From Planctomycetota bacterium (lineage in GTDB: Bacteria; Planctomycetota; Planctomycetia; Isosphaerales; Isosphaeraceae), in contig JAQGHR010000012.1 of assembly GCA_028291545.1 (NCBI GenBank), positions 1 to 50,881 on the forward strand: 50,881 nucleotides of DNA, written 5' to 3'. The stretch's first letter is position 1, and each line of letters starts with the position of its first letter. Below the pieces are notes generated by a model. The model did not search any database and had not been told where the DNA came from. It saw only the letters and a list, made by a program, of their open reading frames with translations. A program made the translations under genes and the position numbers. Positions 1-8,571 of the stretch are shown here, one piece after another.

Positions 1-1455
1 GTTCTCCAGGATGACCTGGGAATGCTCGGGCACGTCGTCCAGGAGTCCCGCGTGCAAGGCGGCTTCCAGGTTGTTCCGCCGGTCGTGCCAGATCCCGTCG
101 TTCCAGGCCGCTTCCTGGTTGAAGGTGCGTGAGCCGGGCGGCGAGACGAGACCGACGGCCGTGGTGCAGTTGGCCCGGTAGGTGAGACACGTCGTGATTC
201 CGACGACGACGGTGAGCGCGACGCGAGCTACCCTGGTCAAGGCAACGCGACTTGCCAGCCTGTCCAGGGCGGACCGGATCAGCCAGGCCAGGAGCAGGCC
301 GACGCCGAAGTACTGCACATAGACCGGAAGGTAGCCTTTTCCGAAGCGGATTTGCGCCTGATAGCGAGAGCTGATGGCGATCATCACGGCGGGAAGGACC
401 GCCAGCAAGAGGCCGACCTGGGGGAGCACGCCCAGCCGCCCAGACGGCACGGCCGGAACGGTTTCCGCAAGAGCCGCGGGCCGGGATCGCAGGCAAATCC
501 CTACCACCAACGAGGCCAGGGCGGTCACGATCCCCGCATCCGGACGCGCCATCCAGCGCAAAATCGCGGAGAAACCATGTGCGTCCGTGAACAGCCCGGC
601 CGGGTCGGCGAGGAAGTAGCTCAGCGGCAGGGCCGAGGAGGTTTGCGTCGCCATCGCCACCACAATCGCCGAGGGATCGTGGCTCACGCCGTGGATGTAA
701 CTCGGACTGGGGTGAAGCCAGCGCATCAAGATCGACAGAGTCACACACGCGCCGACCGCCGTCAGGTAAGGGCGGAACGTCGTCCATCGTGACCGCCAAT
801 CGCGGCATCCGCTGGCGATCGAGGGCACGTAAAGGAACACGAGGGGATAGCAGACCTCGTACGCGAGACAGCATGCGAGGAAGGTCATCACGCTCAGGAC
901 CAGCCAGACTCGTCCCCGGCCTTCGAGGAACCGCTGGAGCGAGAGGAGGGACAGGAGGATTCCGGCGACGATGAACTGCAACAGGCCGTGGAAGGCGAGG
1001 ATGGGGTCGAAAAACGCCCGAAACTGGAACAGAGGCACCGTAAGCGTTGCCGCCAGCAAGGCGAGGCCGTCGTCGCGCGCACTCATGCGGACGAAGACGA
1101 CGAAGAGGAGCAGGTCGAGCAGTACCATCGCCAGGATGAAGGATTTATAGAGCAGAACATTCTGGAGAGAAAAGAAGACCGCGTAATACTGCAACCAGAC
1201 GAGAGGGTAAAATCGCCCCTCCAGCATCGAGCTGCGCATGTGACTGAGAGTCCGGCTCACGACGCTCTGGCCCGTGAACTTCGTCATCCCGGGCATGAGC
1301 GAGCTGACGACGTCGTCGGAGATATATCCGGTCTTCAGCATCGGGGCGAGGAAGATCGCCGCGAAGACGAGCACGGCCGACACGCCGAGAACGCGGGCGA
1401 CACGGTGCGAACCTGAGGCTTCGTCTGGCATTCGTCGCATCCTGGACGTGTCCAT
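1..1455 (-). CDS. Multi-pass membrane protein, possibly GT-C-like (3' end cut by window)
   Basis: I read this frame directly from the minus strand. It stays open from an ATG at 1455 to the window edge, about 485 codons, so the C-terminus is missing. In-frame ATGs at 1440 and 1431 are alternative starts and none has a clear ribosome site. The protein has many hydrophobic segments, beginning with one near residue 20. An Asp-Asp pair (YISDDVV) follows that first segment, and a GRFYPL motif comes later. This pattern resembles GT-C glycosyltransferases, which act on lipid-linked sugars in the membrane, but no family can be named. It reads in the same direction as cstA, and an inverted repeat fills the gap between them. 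The gene is very likely real; the function is a guess. Confidence 0.7.
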   Translation of the reverse strand, partial: MDTSRMRRMPDEASGSHRVARVLGVSAVLVFAAIFLAPMLKTGYISDDVVSSLMPGMTKFTGQSVVSRTLSHMRSSMLEGRFYPLVWLQYYAVFFSLQNVLLYKSFILAMVLLDLLLFVVFVRMSARDDGLALLAATLTVPLFQFRAFFDPILAFHGLLQFIVAGILLSLLSLQRFLEGRGRVWLVLSVMTFLACCLAYEVCYPLVFLYVPSIASGCRDWRSRWTTFRPYLTAVGACVTLSILMRWLHPSPSYIHGVSHDPSAIVVAMATQTSSALPLSYFLADPAGLFTDAHGFSAILRWMARPDAGIVTALASLVVGICLRSRPAALAETVPAVPSGRLGVLPQVGLLLAVLPAVMIAISSRYQAQIRFGKGYLPVYVQYFGVGLLLAWLIRSALDRLASRVALTRVARVALTVVVGITTCLTYRANCTTAVGLVSPPGSRTFNQEAAWNDGIWHDRRNNLEAALHAGLLDDVPEHSQVILEN

Positions 1456-1529
1456 GAAGCCGGGGAACGGCGTTCGCGGACCGTATCGCAGAACGTCGGG
1501 AGCGCCAAGGCGAACGTGGATCGATGAGC

Positions 1530-1692
1530 TTCACGCAGAGATGGGGAGGGGACGCAGAGGACGCGGAGACGCGGGAGAGCGACTATGAAAAGGGGGGCGG
1601 AAGGTCGAAATATCCACGGGTTCTCTCGGCCTGCTCCGGCGTTCCTTTTCACGATTCCTCTTCTCCGCGTCCCCTCTCCGCCTCGGCGTGAA
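1530..1692. repeat. Inverted repeat, family A, copy 1
   Basis: The left arm begins TTCACGCAGAG and carries GGGGACGCAGAG. The right arm ends in CGGCGTGAA, so the ends are imperfect inverted copies around a loop of roughly 90 bases. It starts 10 bases beyond the cstA stop codon. The same arm sequence recurs at 16697-16769 and 31881-31980. The transcript could fold into a long hairpin and end or protect the cstA message; this is inference. Confidence 0.75.
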
Positions 1693-1701
1693 ACGTCTTG
1701 A

Positions 1702-3795
1702 TTATTCCTCAATTATCTTCTTCTGCCCGCGCAAGCATGTCACCAGGGCGGACATGACGATCACGGCCACGCAGCCGACGAGGAGTCCGGTGAGGCCGAT
1801 GTTCAGCCAGCCTTTCAGGACGTCTCCCTTCTTGATCCACGACCAGTAGGTTCCCGTCGTCTCCATGTAGGCGGCGGTCAACGTGGTGGTTGCGACGAAC
1901 AGGGCGGGAAGCAGCGTCAGGGGTGCGTATCGCCCCTTGCCGGCATTGACCAGGCTCGTCGTCACGATCGTGAGCGCGATCAGTGCCAGTAACTGGTTGG
2001 CCATGCCGAACATGGGCCAGATCGTGGCGACCGAGCCAGTGTAGATGAAGTAGCCCCACGCGAAGACGACCAGGCTCGTCGCCAGGAACGACGCGGGTAG
2101 CCAGTCCAGGTTGCCCAGCGGTTTCCAGAGCTTCCCAAGGAATTCCTGCACAAGGAACCGGCCGATGCGCGTGCCGGTGTCGATCGTGGTGAGGATGAAC
2201 AGGGCCTCGAACATGATCGCGAAGTGATACCAGAATCCGACGAGGCCCTTCAGGCCGGGCAGGGCGGTCGTGAAGATCCGCGCCATGCCCACGGCGAGCG
2301 TCACGGCACCGCCGGTCCGGCCGTGGAGCGATTCTCCGACCTGGCCTTCCATGGTCACCAGTTCGGTGGAGTCGCCGTCGTGATCCACATTCATCACCTT
2401 CAGGACCTGGGCGTATTTCGGCTTCTGGGCGAGGTCGATGTTGATGTCGTAATACATCGAGTTCGGCAGCGAGGCCGCCGCGATCAGGGCGACCACGCCG
2501 ACGAGCCCCTCCATCAGCATCGCGCCGTAGCCGATCATGCGGATGTCGGTCTCCTTGTTCACCATCTTGGGCGTCGTCCCCGAGGAGACCAGCGCGTGGA
2601 ACCCGGAGATGGCGCCGCACATGATGCAGATGAAGACGTAGGGGAAGATCGGCCCGTTAAAATACGGCCCCCCCTTCTGGGCGAACTGCCAGTTGATGGG
2701 CGGGGCCTGCAGGCGAGGATTCGCGAGGATCACGCCGACGACCAGCAGCGCGATGGTGCCGATCTTGAGGAACGACGACAGATAATCGCGCGGGCAGAGC
2801 AGTAGCCAGACGGGCAGGACGCTCGCCACGAAGCCGTAGGCGGCGATGGCGAAGATCGTCTCCTCCCGGGAGAGCGAGAAGACTCGCTCCAGGGCCGACC
2901 CCGGTATCCACGCGCCGGCGACGGTTGCCGCGAGGACCGCGATCGCGCCGATGATGGACGCCTCGATGACTTTGCCCTTGCGGAATCGGTACATGTAAAA
3001 TCCGACGAAGAGCGCGATCGGGATCGTGCAGAAGATGGTGAACGTCCCCCACGAACTGCCCGGAACCAGGCGCCTGGCCCCCTTGGGCAGGACGTAGGCG
3101 TCGCTGTTCTTCCGGGGCGATAAGGGGTTCAGTCCCGGCACGGCGAGGCGGAAGGGCTCCTGGAAGACCAGCTCCTCGCCCTTCTCCTTGCCGAACCGGT
3201 AGACCGTCTTGGGAGGGACGCTGTAGGTCGTCTCCTGCGTGATGGCCGAGAAATCATGTGTGATGTCCGCCCCCTTGGGGTAGGTCAACGACGTGTTCTC
3301 GGCCATCTTGATTTCTTCGCCGCCGAGGGCCTTCACCACCACGATCCCCAGGCCCGCCAGGGCGATGATGATCACATAGAGGATGGCGATCGCCGTCGCA
3401 CCCCCGGCGATCGGCCCGAGTTCCTCGCGGGCGATCCCGGCGAGACTCTGCCCCCCGCGACGGGTCGAGGCCACCAGGACCATCATGTCCTGCACCGCGC
3501 CGGCGAGGCAGACGCCAACCACGAGCCAGATCAAGCCGGGAAGATAGCCGAACTGGATGGCCAGGACCGGCCCGATCAGCGGTCCGGCACCCGAGATGGC
3601 CGCGAAATGGTGACCGAACAGGACCCACTTGTTGGTCGGGTGGAAGTTCTGGCCGTCGTTGCGCGTATGGGCCGGGGTGACCCGGCTGTCGTCGAGCGCC
3701 GCCACCCTGGCGGCGAGAAAGGCGCTGTAGTAGCGGTAGGCGACGGCCAGGATGGCCAGTACGCCAAGCATGACCCACATGGCGGGGACGCTCAT
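1702..3795 (-). CDS. cstA: CstA-family carbon starvation protein (peptide/pyruvate transporter)
   Basis: CstA proteins are inner-membrane transporters linked to uptake of peptides or pyruvate. The family signature is clear: NDGQNFHPTNK near residue 47, LFGHHFAAISGAGPLIGPV near 59, a TRRGGQSL loop near 111, FWYHFAIMFEALFILT and DTGTR later, and a WPMFGMANQLLA segment near the end. I chose the ATG at 3795 because GAGG lies about 9 bases upstream and the first membrane segment follows at once; the open frame extends upstream to 3906. Length from this start is 697 residues, normal for the family. Odd feature: about 85 residues are inserted between VVKAL (near 156) and SSWGTF (near 248), where E. 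coli CstA has a very short loop. The porin gene is divergent and a family A inverted repeat follows the stop. Confidence 0.93.
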   Translation of the reverse strand: MSVPAMWVMLGVLAILAVAYRYYSAFLAARVAALDDSRVTPAHTRNDGQNFHPTNKWVLFGHHFAAISGAGPLIGPVLAIQFGYLPGLIWLVVGVCLAGAVQDMMVLVASTRRGGQSLAGIAREELGPIAGGATAIAILYVIIIALAGLGIVVVKALGGEEIKMAENTSLTYPKGADITHDFSAITQETTYSVPPKTVYRFGKEKGEELVFQEPFRLAVPGLNPLSPRKNSDAYVLPKGARRLVPGSSWGTFTIFCTIPIALFVGFYMYRFRKGKVIEASIIGAIAVLAATVAGAWIPGSALERVFSLSREETIFAIAAYGFVASVLPVWLLLCPRDYLSSFLKIGTIALLVVGVILANPRLQAPPINWQFAQKGGPYFNGPIFPYVFICIMCGAISGFHALVSSGTTPKMVNKETDIRMIGYGAMLMEGLVGVVALIAAASLPNSMYYDINIDLAQKPKYAQVLKVMNVDHDGDSTELVTMEGQVGESLHGRTGGAVTLAVGMARIFTTALPGLKGLVGFWYHFAIMFEALFILTTIDTGTRIGRFLVQEFLGKLWKPLGNLDWLPASFLATSLVVFAWGYFIYTGSVATIWPMFGMANQLLALIALTIVTTSLVNAGKGRYAPLTLLPALFVATTTLTAAYMETTGTYWSWIKKGDVLKGWLNIGLTGLLVGCVAVIVMSALVTCLRGQKKIIEE

Positions 3796-4106
3796 GGACG
3801 TGAGACCTCGGCCGATGATGCGGCAATTTGGAGTGCTGGAGGCACCGTACATCGCCCTCCCTGGCCGGTCAAGCGGTGTGCGAGCCGGTTCGCTTGGTCT
3901 CGCCAAAGCGCCATAACCGCGCCTTCCGGCAAAAAAGCATCAATCGTCGAGTCATGCGATCCGATATCTTCAGCACGTACTACGCTCGGGTGCGCTCGAA
4001 ATCGGGCGCGCCGGGGCTGCGATTCGCGAGGAATGCGGTCGCGCCGGCCTCTCTCCCGCCGGAACGTTCGTCCCCCCGAACTCCTTAAGCAAGCGGAGCT
4101 TTCAGG

Positions 4107-5684
4107 ATGAAAGCAAATCTGACGACGACCGGGCGGGGTTGTCTCGCGCTGGCCGTGTTGCTCTGCGGTCTCGTCGGTGTGGCGCACGCGCAGGGCGTGA
4201 CTCCTCCGACGTCGCCCCGATACGCGCGTCCCGTCCCTCCGGTCGGCGGCCTGCCGGCCAGGGTGTACGGCGATAGCAATGTCCGACGTGTCCAGGACAC
4301 TCCGCCTCCTCCTCCGCCCCCTCCGACGGCACCGACGGCACCCGCCGTCAATCCTGCCCAGGTTCCGGCCGGTGGCGGCACGAACGAGACCGACCTGACC
4401 ATCCCTCGCGCCGAGAAAGAGGGCGAGCCGACCAATGAGGTCGCCGCCGAGGAGAAGGCCGAGGAGCCGAAGGACGAGACGAAGCTCTTGATGAAGTTCC
4501 TGGGCATGGAAGATTCCAAGATCAAGATCTACGGCTGGATCCAGAACAGCTACACCGGCAACACCAACGGCGTCCCCAGGAACGCCTTGAACTTCGGCGT
4601 GAACCCGAACTTCCTGGCCAACCGCTGGATGGGGAACCAGTATTACCTCATCTTCGAGAAGCCGCTGGAGCAGAACGACGAGATCAATTTCGGCTTCCGG
4701 GTGGATAATCTGTTCGGCAACGACTGGCAGTTCAACCACATGCAAGGGTTGAACCAGTCCAGCTTCCAGCCCAACCACTTCCTGGGTTACGACCCGGCCC
4801 AGATGTACGTGGAGGCCCACATTCCCGACGGCTTCCTCGGCACCAAGGGCATCGACATCAAGGGTGGCCGCTGGTACACGCTGGCCGGTTACGAAGTGGT
4901 GCCCGCGACCGGGCGTCCGCTCCTCTCCGTGCCTTACATGTTCAACTACGGCCAACCGTTCACCCATTTCGGTGCCCTGACCACCTGGCACATCACCGAC
5001 AAGTTCAACCTGTACAACGGTGCCATCAACGGCTGGGATCGCTGGATCAACACGAACTACAAGTGGGGCTATATCGGCGGCTTCACCTGGACCTTCAACG
5101 AGGACAAGACGAACCTGGCCTTCACCACCATCTGGGGCCCGAACCAGTTTCCCAAGCAGCTCCCGGCCAACCAGGACTTCTACCCGACCGGATACATCAA
5201 CATCCCGTCGCTCGCCGGCCAGAAGAATCCCGGCTACACGGCGAATGACCGCGTCCTGTTCACCACCGTGCTCTCCCACAAGTGGTCGGATCGCCTGACC
5301 CAGGTCATGGAGACCGACCAGGCGTTCGAGCAGAACGTCCCGGGCGCCCGTTCGCCCGTGGTTAACGGGGTCGTCCAGAACGGGAACGCCGGCAAGGCCG
5401 CCTGGTACAGCTTCGGCAACTGGTTCCTCTACAAGATCACCAAGGACAGCGACAAGCTGACCGGCGTCTGGCGGTCGGAAATCTTCCGCGATAACAACGG
5501 CGTCCGCACCGGGATCGCCACCAACTACTCCGAATTCACCCTCGGCCTGATCTACAAGCCCAAGCCCTACCTCTGGGTCCGGCCGGAAGCTCGCTACGAC
5601 TTCGCCCGCAGCGGCCACCCCTACAGCGACGGCACCCGGAATAGCCAGTTCACCCTGGGCTTCGACGTGATCCTGCTGTTCTGA
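4107..5684 (+). CDS. Outer-membrane beta-barrel porin, BBP2/OmpL-like
   Basis: The protein starts with a signal peptide (hydrophobic core LALAVLLCGLVGVAHA, probable cleavage before QG near residue 28). Next comes a proline-rich stretch around residues 66-100 and an acidic Glu/Lys segment around 105-135. The rest, about 380 residues, is rich in aromatic and alternating residues (IYGWIQNSY, GWDRWINTN, PYLWVRPEARYDF) and ends in FDVILLF, typical of an outer-membrane barrel. This fits the 'putative beta-barrel porin-2' group common in planctomycetes, which should let small solutes cross the outer membrane. The Pro-rich and acidic part may be a periplasmic spacer. It is divergent from cstA and lies before two ammonium transporter genes. 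Solute specificity cannot be told. A strong terminator follows. Confidence 0.85.
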   Translation: MKANLTTTGRGCLALAVLLCGLVGVAHAQGVTPPTSPRYARPVPPVGGLPARVYGDSNVRRVQDTPPPPPPPPTAPTAPAVNPAQVPAGGGTNETDLTIPRAEKEGEPTNEVAAEEKAEEPKDETKLLMKFLGMEDSKIKIYGWIQNSYTGNTNGVPRNALNFGVNPNFLANRWMGNQYYLIFEKPLEQNDEINFGFRVDNLFGNDWQFNHMQGLNQSSFQPNHFLGYDPAQMYVEAHIPDGFLGTKGIDIKGGRWYTLAGYEVVPATGRPLLSVPYMFNYGQPFTHFGALTTWHITDKFNLYNGAINGWDRWINTNYKWGYIGGFTWTFNEDKTNLAFTTIWGPNQFPKQLPANQDFYPTGYINIPSLAGQKNPGYTANDRVLFTTVLSHKWSDRLTQVMETDQAFEQNVPGARSPVVNGVVQNGNAGKAAWYSFGNWFLYKITKDSDKLTGVWRSEIFRDNNGVRTGIATNYSEFTLGLIYKPKPYLWVRPEARYDFARSGHPYSDGTRNSQFTLGFDVILLF

Positions 5685-5714
5685 TCGCGATGGATCGGTC
5701 GAAAGTTGCGAACT

Positions 5715-5750
5715 GCGGGGGTGGAGCTTTGTCTCCACCCCCGCTTCGTT
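5715..5750 (+). terminator. Rho-independent-type terminator after the porin gene
   Basis: Perfect 12-base-pair stem: GCGGGGGTGGAG at 5715-5726 pairs with CTCCACCCCCGC at 5733-5744 around a six-base loop. A T-containing stretch (TTCGTTT) follows. It starts 30 bases after the stop codon. Confidence 0.85.
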
Positions 5751-5900
5751 TGGTTGCCCGAGAACTATGCACAGTGACAAAATTACGCACAATTAATAGG
5801 CTTTTAGCTTAAATTCCAGATGAACAAGATCTCGATATGTACATCGTAACTTGGCAATTGATAAAGGGATAAGGTCAAGCTATCGTTCTCTCGGCGACGT

Positions 5901-5916
5901 TGGCACGGCACTCGCT
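5901..5916 (+). promoter_or_regulatory. Candidate sigma-54 promoter for the first amt gene
   Basis: TGGCAC at 5901-5906 and TCGCT at 5912-5916 match the sigma-54 pattern TGGCAC-N5-TTGCW with one mismatch and exact -24/-12 spacing. It lies about 260 bases before the amt start codon, so a long 5' leader or a second promoter would be needed. Sigma-54 control of amt genes is well known in other bacteria. The rest of the 490-base gap (5685-6174) has an AT-rich patch near 5770-5880 and no gene that I can support. Confidence 0.5.
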
Positions 5917-6174
5917 AACACCAACCCGAATGGGTCGGGACGCGAAGCCGAAGATGAGGTAAGTTGCGCTTCGAAAGAACGGTGAGTGTTCGTCGCGAGG
6001 ATGATGCGAGTCGCGATCATCATTCGCGAGCACTGCCGACCTTCGATTCGGGTTGCTCCACGTCATCGAACCGGATCTGCGTCCGTGTCATTGGCCCGCT
6101 CTCCCCGAGGTCGATCGCGCGGCGAAGTCTCCCGGGCGAACCGTGATCGGATCCGTTTCAAAGGGTACATAGAC

Positions 6175-7854
6175 ATGAGAACCAAGGTGCAAGACGGGGA
6201 GCGTCTGACTCCCTCTCAGAAGCTTTCTCGGCTGGGGACGCGCCTCCGCGACCCGGAATGGCGCCGGTACGGGCTCTTGCTGGTCAAAGGCAAGATGATG
6301 GGGATCGGCCTGGTCTTCCTCTTCATGCTGATCGTCAACGTCATCCCGCTGCTCCCCGACCTTCTGGGAGGCGCGACGGCCCATGCCGAGGACGTAGTCA
6401 AGCCCGCTGCCGCTGAGATCCTCTATCCCACGGTCAAGCCGGGCGACATCATCAATCCCCTGAATACGCTCTGGGTTCTTGTCGCCGCATTCCTGGTCTT
6501 CGGCATGCAGGTCGGCTTCACGATGCTGGAGGCCGGATTCTGTCGGTCTCGCGAGACGGTCAACGTCCTGATGGAATGCATCGTCGATACCTGCCTGTGC
6601 GGCATCCTGTTCTTTGCCTTCGGCTTCGCCTTCATGTTCGGGCATGGCAACGGGTGGATCGGCTGGGGGGGCACCGATGGCAAAACCTGGTTCTTCCTCG
6701 CCAACGTCCCGGCGACCTACGAAGGCTACGGGATCTCGTTCCTGGCGTACTGGCTCTTTCAGTTCGCGTTCGCGGATACCTGTTCCACGATCACCTCGGG
6801 TGCCATGATCGGCCGTACCGGGTTCATCGGCGACCTGCTCTATAGCTTCTGCGTCTCGGGTTTCATCTACCCGATCATCGGCCACTGGGCCTGGGGGCCG
6901 GACGGGTTCCTGGCGTTGATGGGAAGCGAGGGGCATTTCATGCCGACGCTCGGCATGAACTTCCACGACTTCGCCGGCTCGACGGTCGTGCATACGATCG
7001 GCGGGTTTGTCGCTTTGGCCGGGGCCATCGTCCTCGGTCCACGCTTGGGGCGAAAGTTCAAGCGGGACGGTGGCGGCCCGATGCTGCCGCACGACCTGAC
7101 GATCGCCGCATGCGGCGGTCTTCTGCTGTGGTTCGGCTGGTACGGTTTCAACCCCGGCAGCACGCTTTCCGCGATGGACTTTCAAGGGGTTGGCCGGGTC
7201 GCGGCCAATACGACCCTGGCCGCATGCACCGGAGGACTCGCCGCCATGTTCATGGCGTATTTCCCCTCCGGCAAGTGGGATATCAGCTTTACCGTGAACG
7301 GGTTCCTCGCGGGATTGGTCGCGATCACCTGCCCTTGTTACTGGGTGACCCCGGCCGGTGCCCTGATTATCGGGGCCGTCGGTGGCGTCATCGTCTACCT
7401 GGGCGCCGAACTGCTCGAGTACCTCAGGATCGACGACCCGATCGGCGCCGTGCCGGTACACGGGATGAACGGGATCTGGGGCACCTTGTCGCTGGGACTC
7501 TTCGCCTCCGGTCAGTTCGGGGCGGCGACACCGACGGGGGCCGACAACGCAACCCCCCTCACGGGCCTGTTTTATGGGGGCGGCGCCAAGGTGCTGATCG
7601 CCCAGGCGATCGGGAGCGGGATCGTCACGGCGGCCACCCTCGGGAGCGGCCTGCTCATCATGTTCCTGATCAATGCCATCGGGCAGCTTCGCGTGTCGGC
7701 TGAAGGCGAACTCCAGGGCCTGGACGTTCACGAGCACGGCATCACGGCCTATCCCGAATACGTGATCGCGACCGCGGCCATGCCCGGTGGCATGCCGACG
7801 TCCGGCGGCGGGCAGGTGTATTCCGCCGCGGCGGACTCCCGCTCGTCCCACTAG
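6175..7854 (+). CDS. amt: Ammonium transporter (Amt family), long N-terminal signal region
   Basis: Amt proteins form trimeric inner-membrane channels for ammonium or ammonia. Family marks include the MLEAGFCRSRETVNVLM segment, DFAGSTVVH with the conserved Asp and the first pore His, LLWFGWYGFNPGS, and VPVHGMNGIWGT with the second pore His. The C-terminus has GLDVHEHGITAYPEY, like the tail that contacts P-II proteins. I chose ATG 6175 because AAGGG lies upstream and the codons before it (open to 5986) look non-coding. The product is 559 residues. The N-terminus is odd: about 40 charged residues, then a hydrophobic helix ending ATAHA near residue 71, which could be a long signal peptide or an extra membrane helix. 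No glnK/glnB gene is visible nearby. A terminator follows, so it is probably not co-transcribed with the next amt gene. Confidence 0.93.
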   Translation: MRTKVQDGERLTPSQKLSRLGTRLRDPEWRRYGLLLVKGKMMGIGLVFLFMLIVNVIPLLPDLLGGATAHAEDVVKPAAAEILYPTVKPGDIINPLNTLWVLVAAFLVFGMQVGFTMLEAGFCRSRETVNVLMECIVDTCLCGILFFAFGFAFMFGHGNGWIGWGGTDGKTWFFLANVPATYEGYGISFLAYWLFQFAFADTCSTITSGAMIGRTGFIGDLLYSFCVSGFIYPIIGHWAWGPDGFLALMGSEGHFMPTLGMNFHDFAGSTVVHTIGGFVALAGAIVLGPRLGRKFKRDGGGPMLPHDLTIAACGGLLLWFGWYGFNPGSTLSAMDFQGVGRVAANTTLAACTGGLAAMFMAYFPSGKWDISFTVNGFLAGLVAITCPCYWVTPAGALIIGAVGGVIVYLGAELLEYLRIDDPIGAVPVHGMNGIWGTLSLGLFASGQFGAATPTGADNATPLTGLFYGGGAKVLIAQAIGSGIVTAATLGSGLLIMFLINAIGQLRVSAEGELQGLDVHEHGITAYPEYVIATAAMPGGMPTSGGGQVYSAAADSRSSH

Positions 7855-7896
7855 GTCCAAGCTACCGGACTGTCTGACGGGACGGTCCTGGTCATG

Positions 7897-7941
7897 CGGG
7901 GCGTGCCTCTCCTTAACAGGGGACGCACGCCCCGAGTTTTT
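7897..7941 (+). terminator. Terminator after the first amt gene
   Basis: CGGGGCGTGC at 7897-7906 pairs perfectly with GCACGCCCCG at 7925-7934, followed by AGTTTTT. The loop is 18 bases. It separates the two amt genes transcriptionally. Confidence 0.85.
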
Positions 7942-8571
7942 GCGCGACCTTGACCGCTAGGCCATGCAGGGATCGATCCAGGCGACCGATGATGCCCCGA
8001 GGCCGATGGGTGCGTGTCCAGCGGCCTTGGAATCGGGCGAGAGGCTATCCGGAAAGTAAGTCTCGAGTGGAGATGATGCGGCTACAGGCGGCGAATTTCT
8101 TTGCCCCTCCGGGGCAAACCCTAGCAAACCGTTCCTCCCTGATCTCCCATTTCACTTTCCGGACCGCCGCTGACTTCCACTCGCAGTCCGGCGAGCCGCA
8201 GAGACTAATGTCGCGAAACCCGCATAAAATTGTCAAAGTAAGAATAATATTTAAGTTATTTTGCGTAAAAATTTTGCAGTGCCGCCATCATTCATGGCGA
8301 GCGGATGGTGAAACGGCGACCGGCCGACCTTGCGAAAGAAATTCTAAATTCCAATAGGCCCATGACTTGAGGGGGCACGTCGACGCGACGCGAAGGGGAC
8401 CTCGGCCTTCTGGCACGCGCATTTCATGAGTGCGTCTTGGTTATGCAATCCCCCCCGACCTACGGGCATACTACCTCCTCTCTCTGGCGTGTTTAACTCG
8501 CGATGGTCGCGAACCTGCCGGTCGCGGATGTCCACAAGGTTTCGGGCAGGGGCAACCGGAGATTACGAGCA
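7942..8571. other. Intergenic region between the two amt genes
   Basis: I see no supportable gene here. There is an AT-rich patch at about 8220-8280 and a sigma-54-like element at 8411-8426. Open frames that cross the region have atypical composition and no recognisable protein features. Confidence 0.6.
8411..8426 (+). promoter_or_regulatory. Candidate sigma-54 promoter for the second amt gene
   Basis: TGGCACG at 8411-8417, four bases, then TTTCA at 8422-8426. The -24 half is a perfect match to TGGCACG and the spacing is exact. The -12 half has one mismatch, at the normally conserved G of TTGCA, which weakens the call. It lies about 145 bases before the start codon. Confidence 0.45.

Noticed and set aside
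3792..5792. Minus-strand 666-codon frame opposite the porin gene
   Set aside because: It has no recognisable domain, and the plus-strand frame has a signal peptide and barrel pattern.
6088..7860. Minus-strand 590-codon frame opposite the first amt gene
   Set aside because: Antisense shadow of a clear Amt coding sequence.
8263..8278. TTTTGCA as the -12 part of a sigma-54 promoter
   Set aside because: The base positions where the -24 TGGC should be read GCGT, so the pair is not supported.
7950..8357. 135-codon plus-strand frame between the amt genes
   Set aside because: Mixed composition, no domain, and it crosses the AT-rich patch that looks like regulatory DNA.
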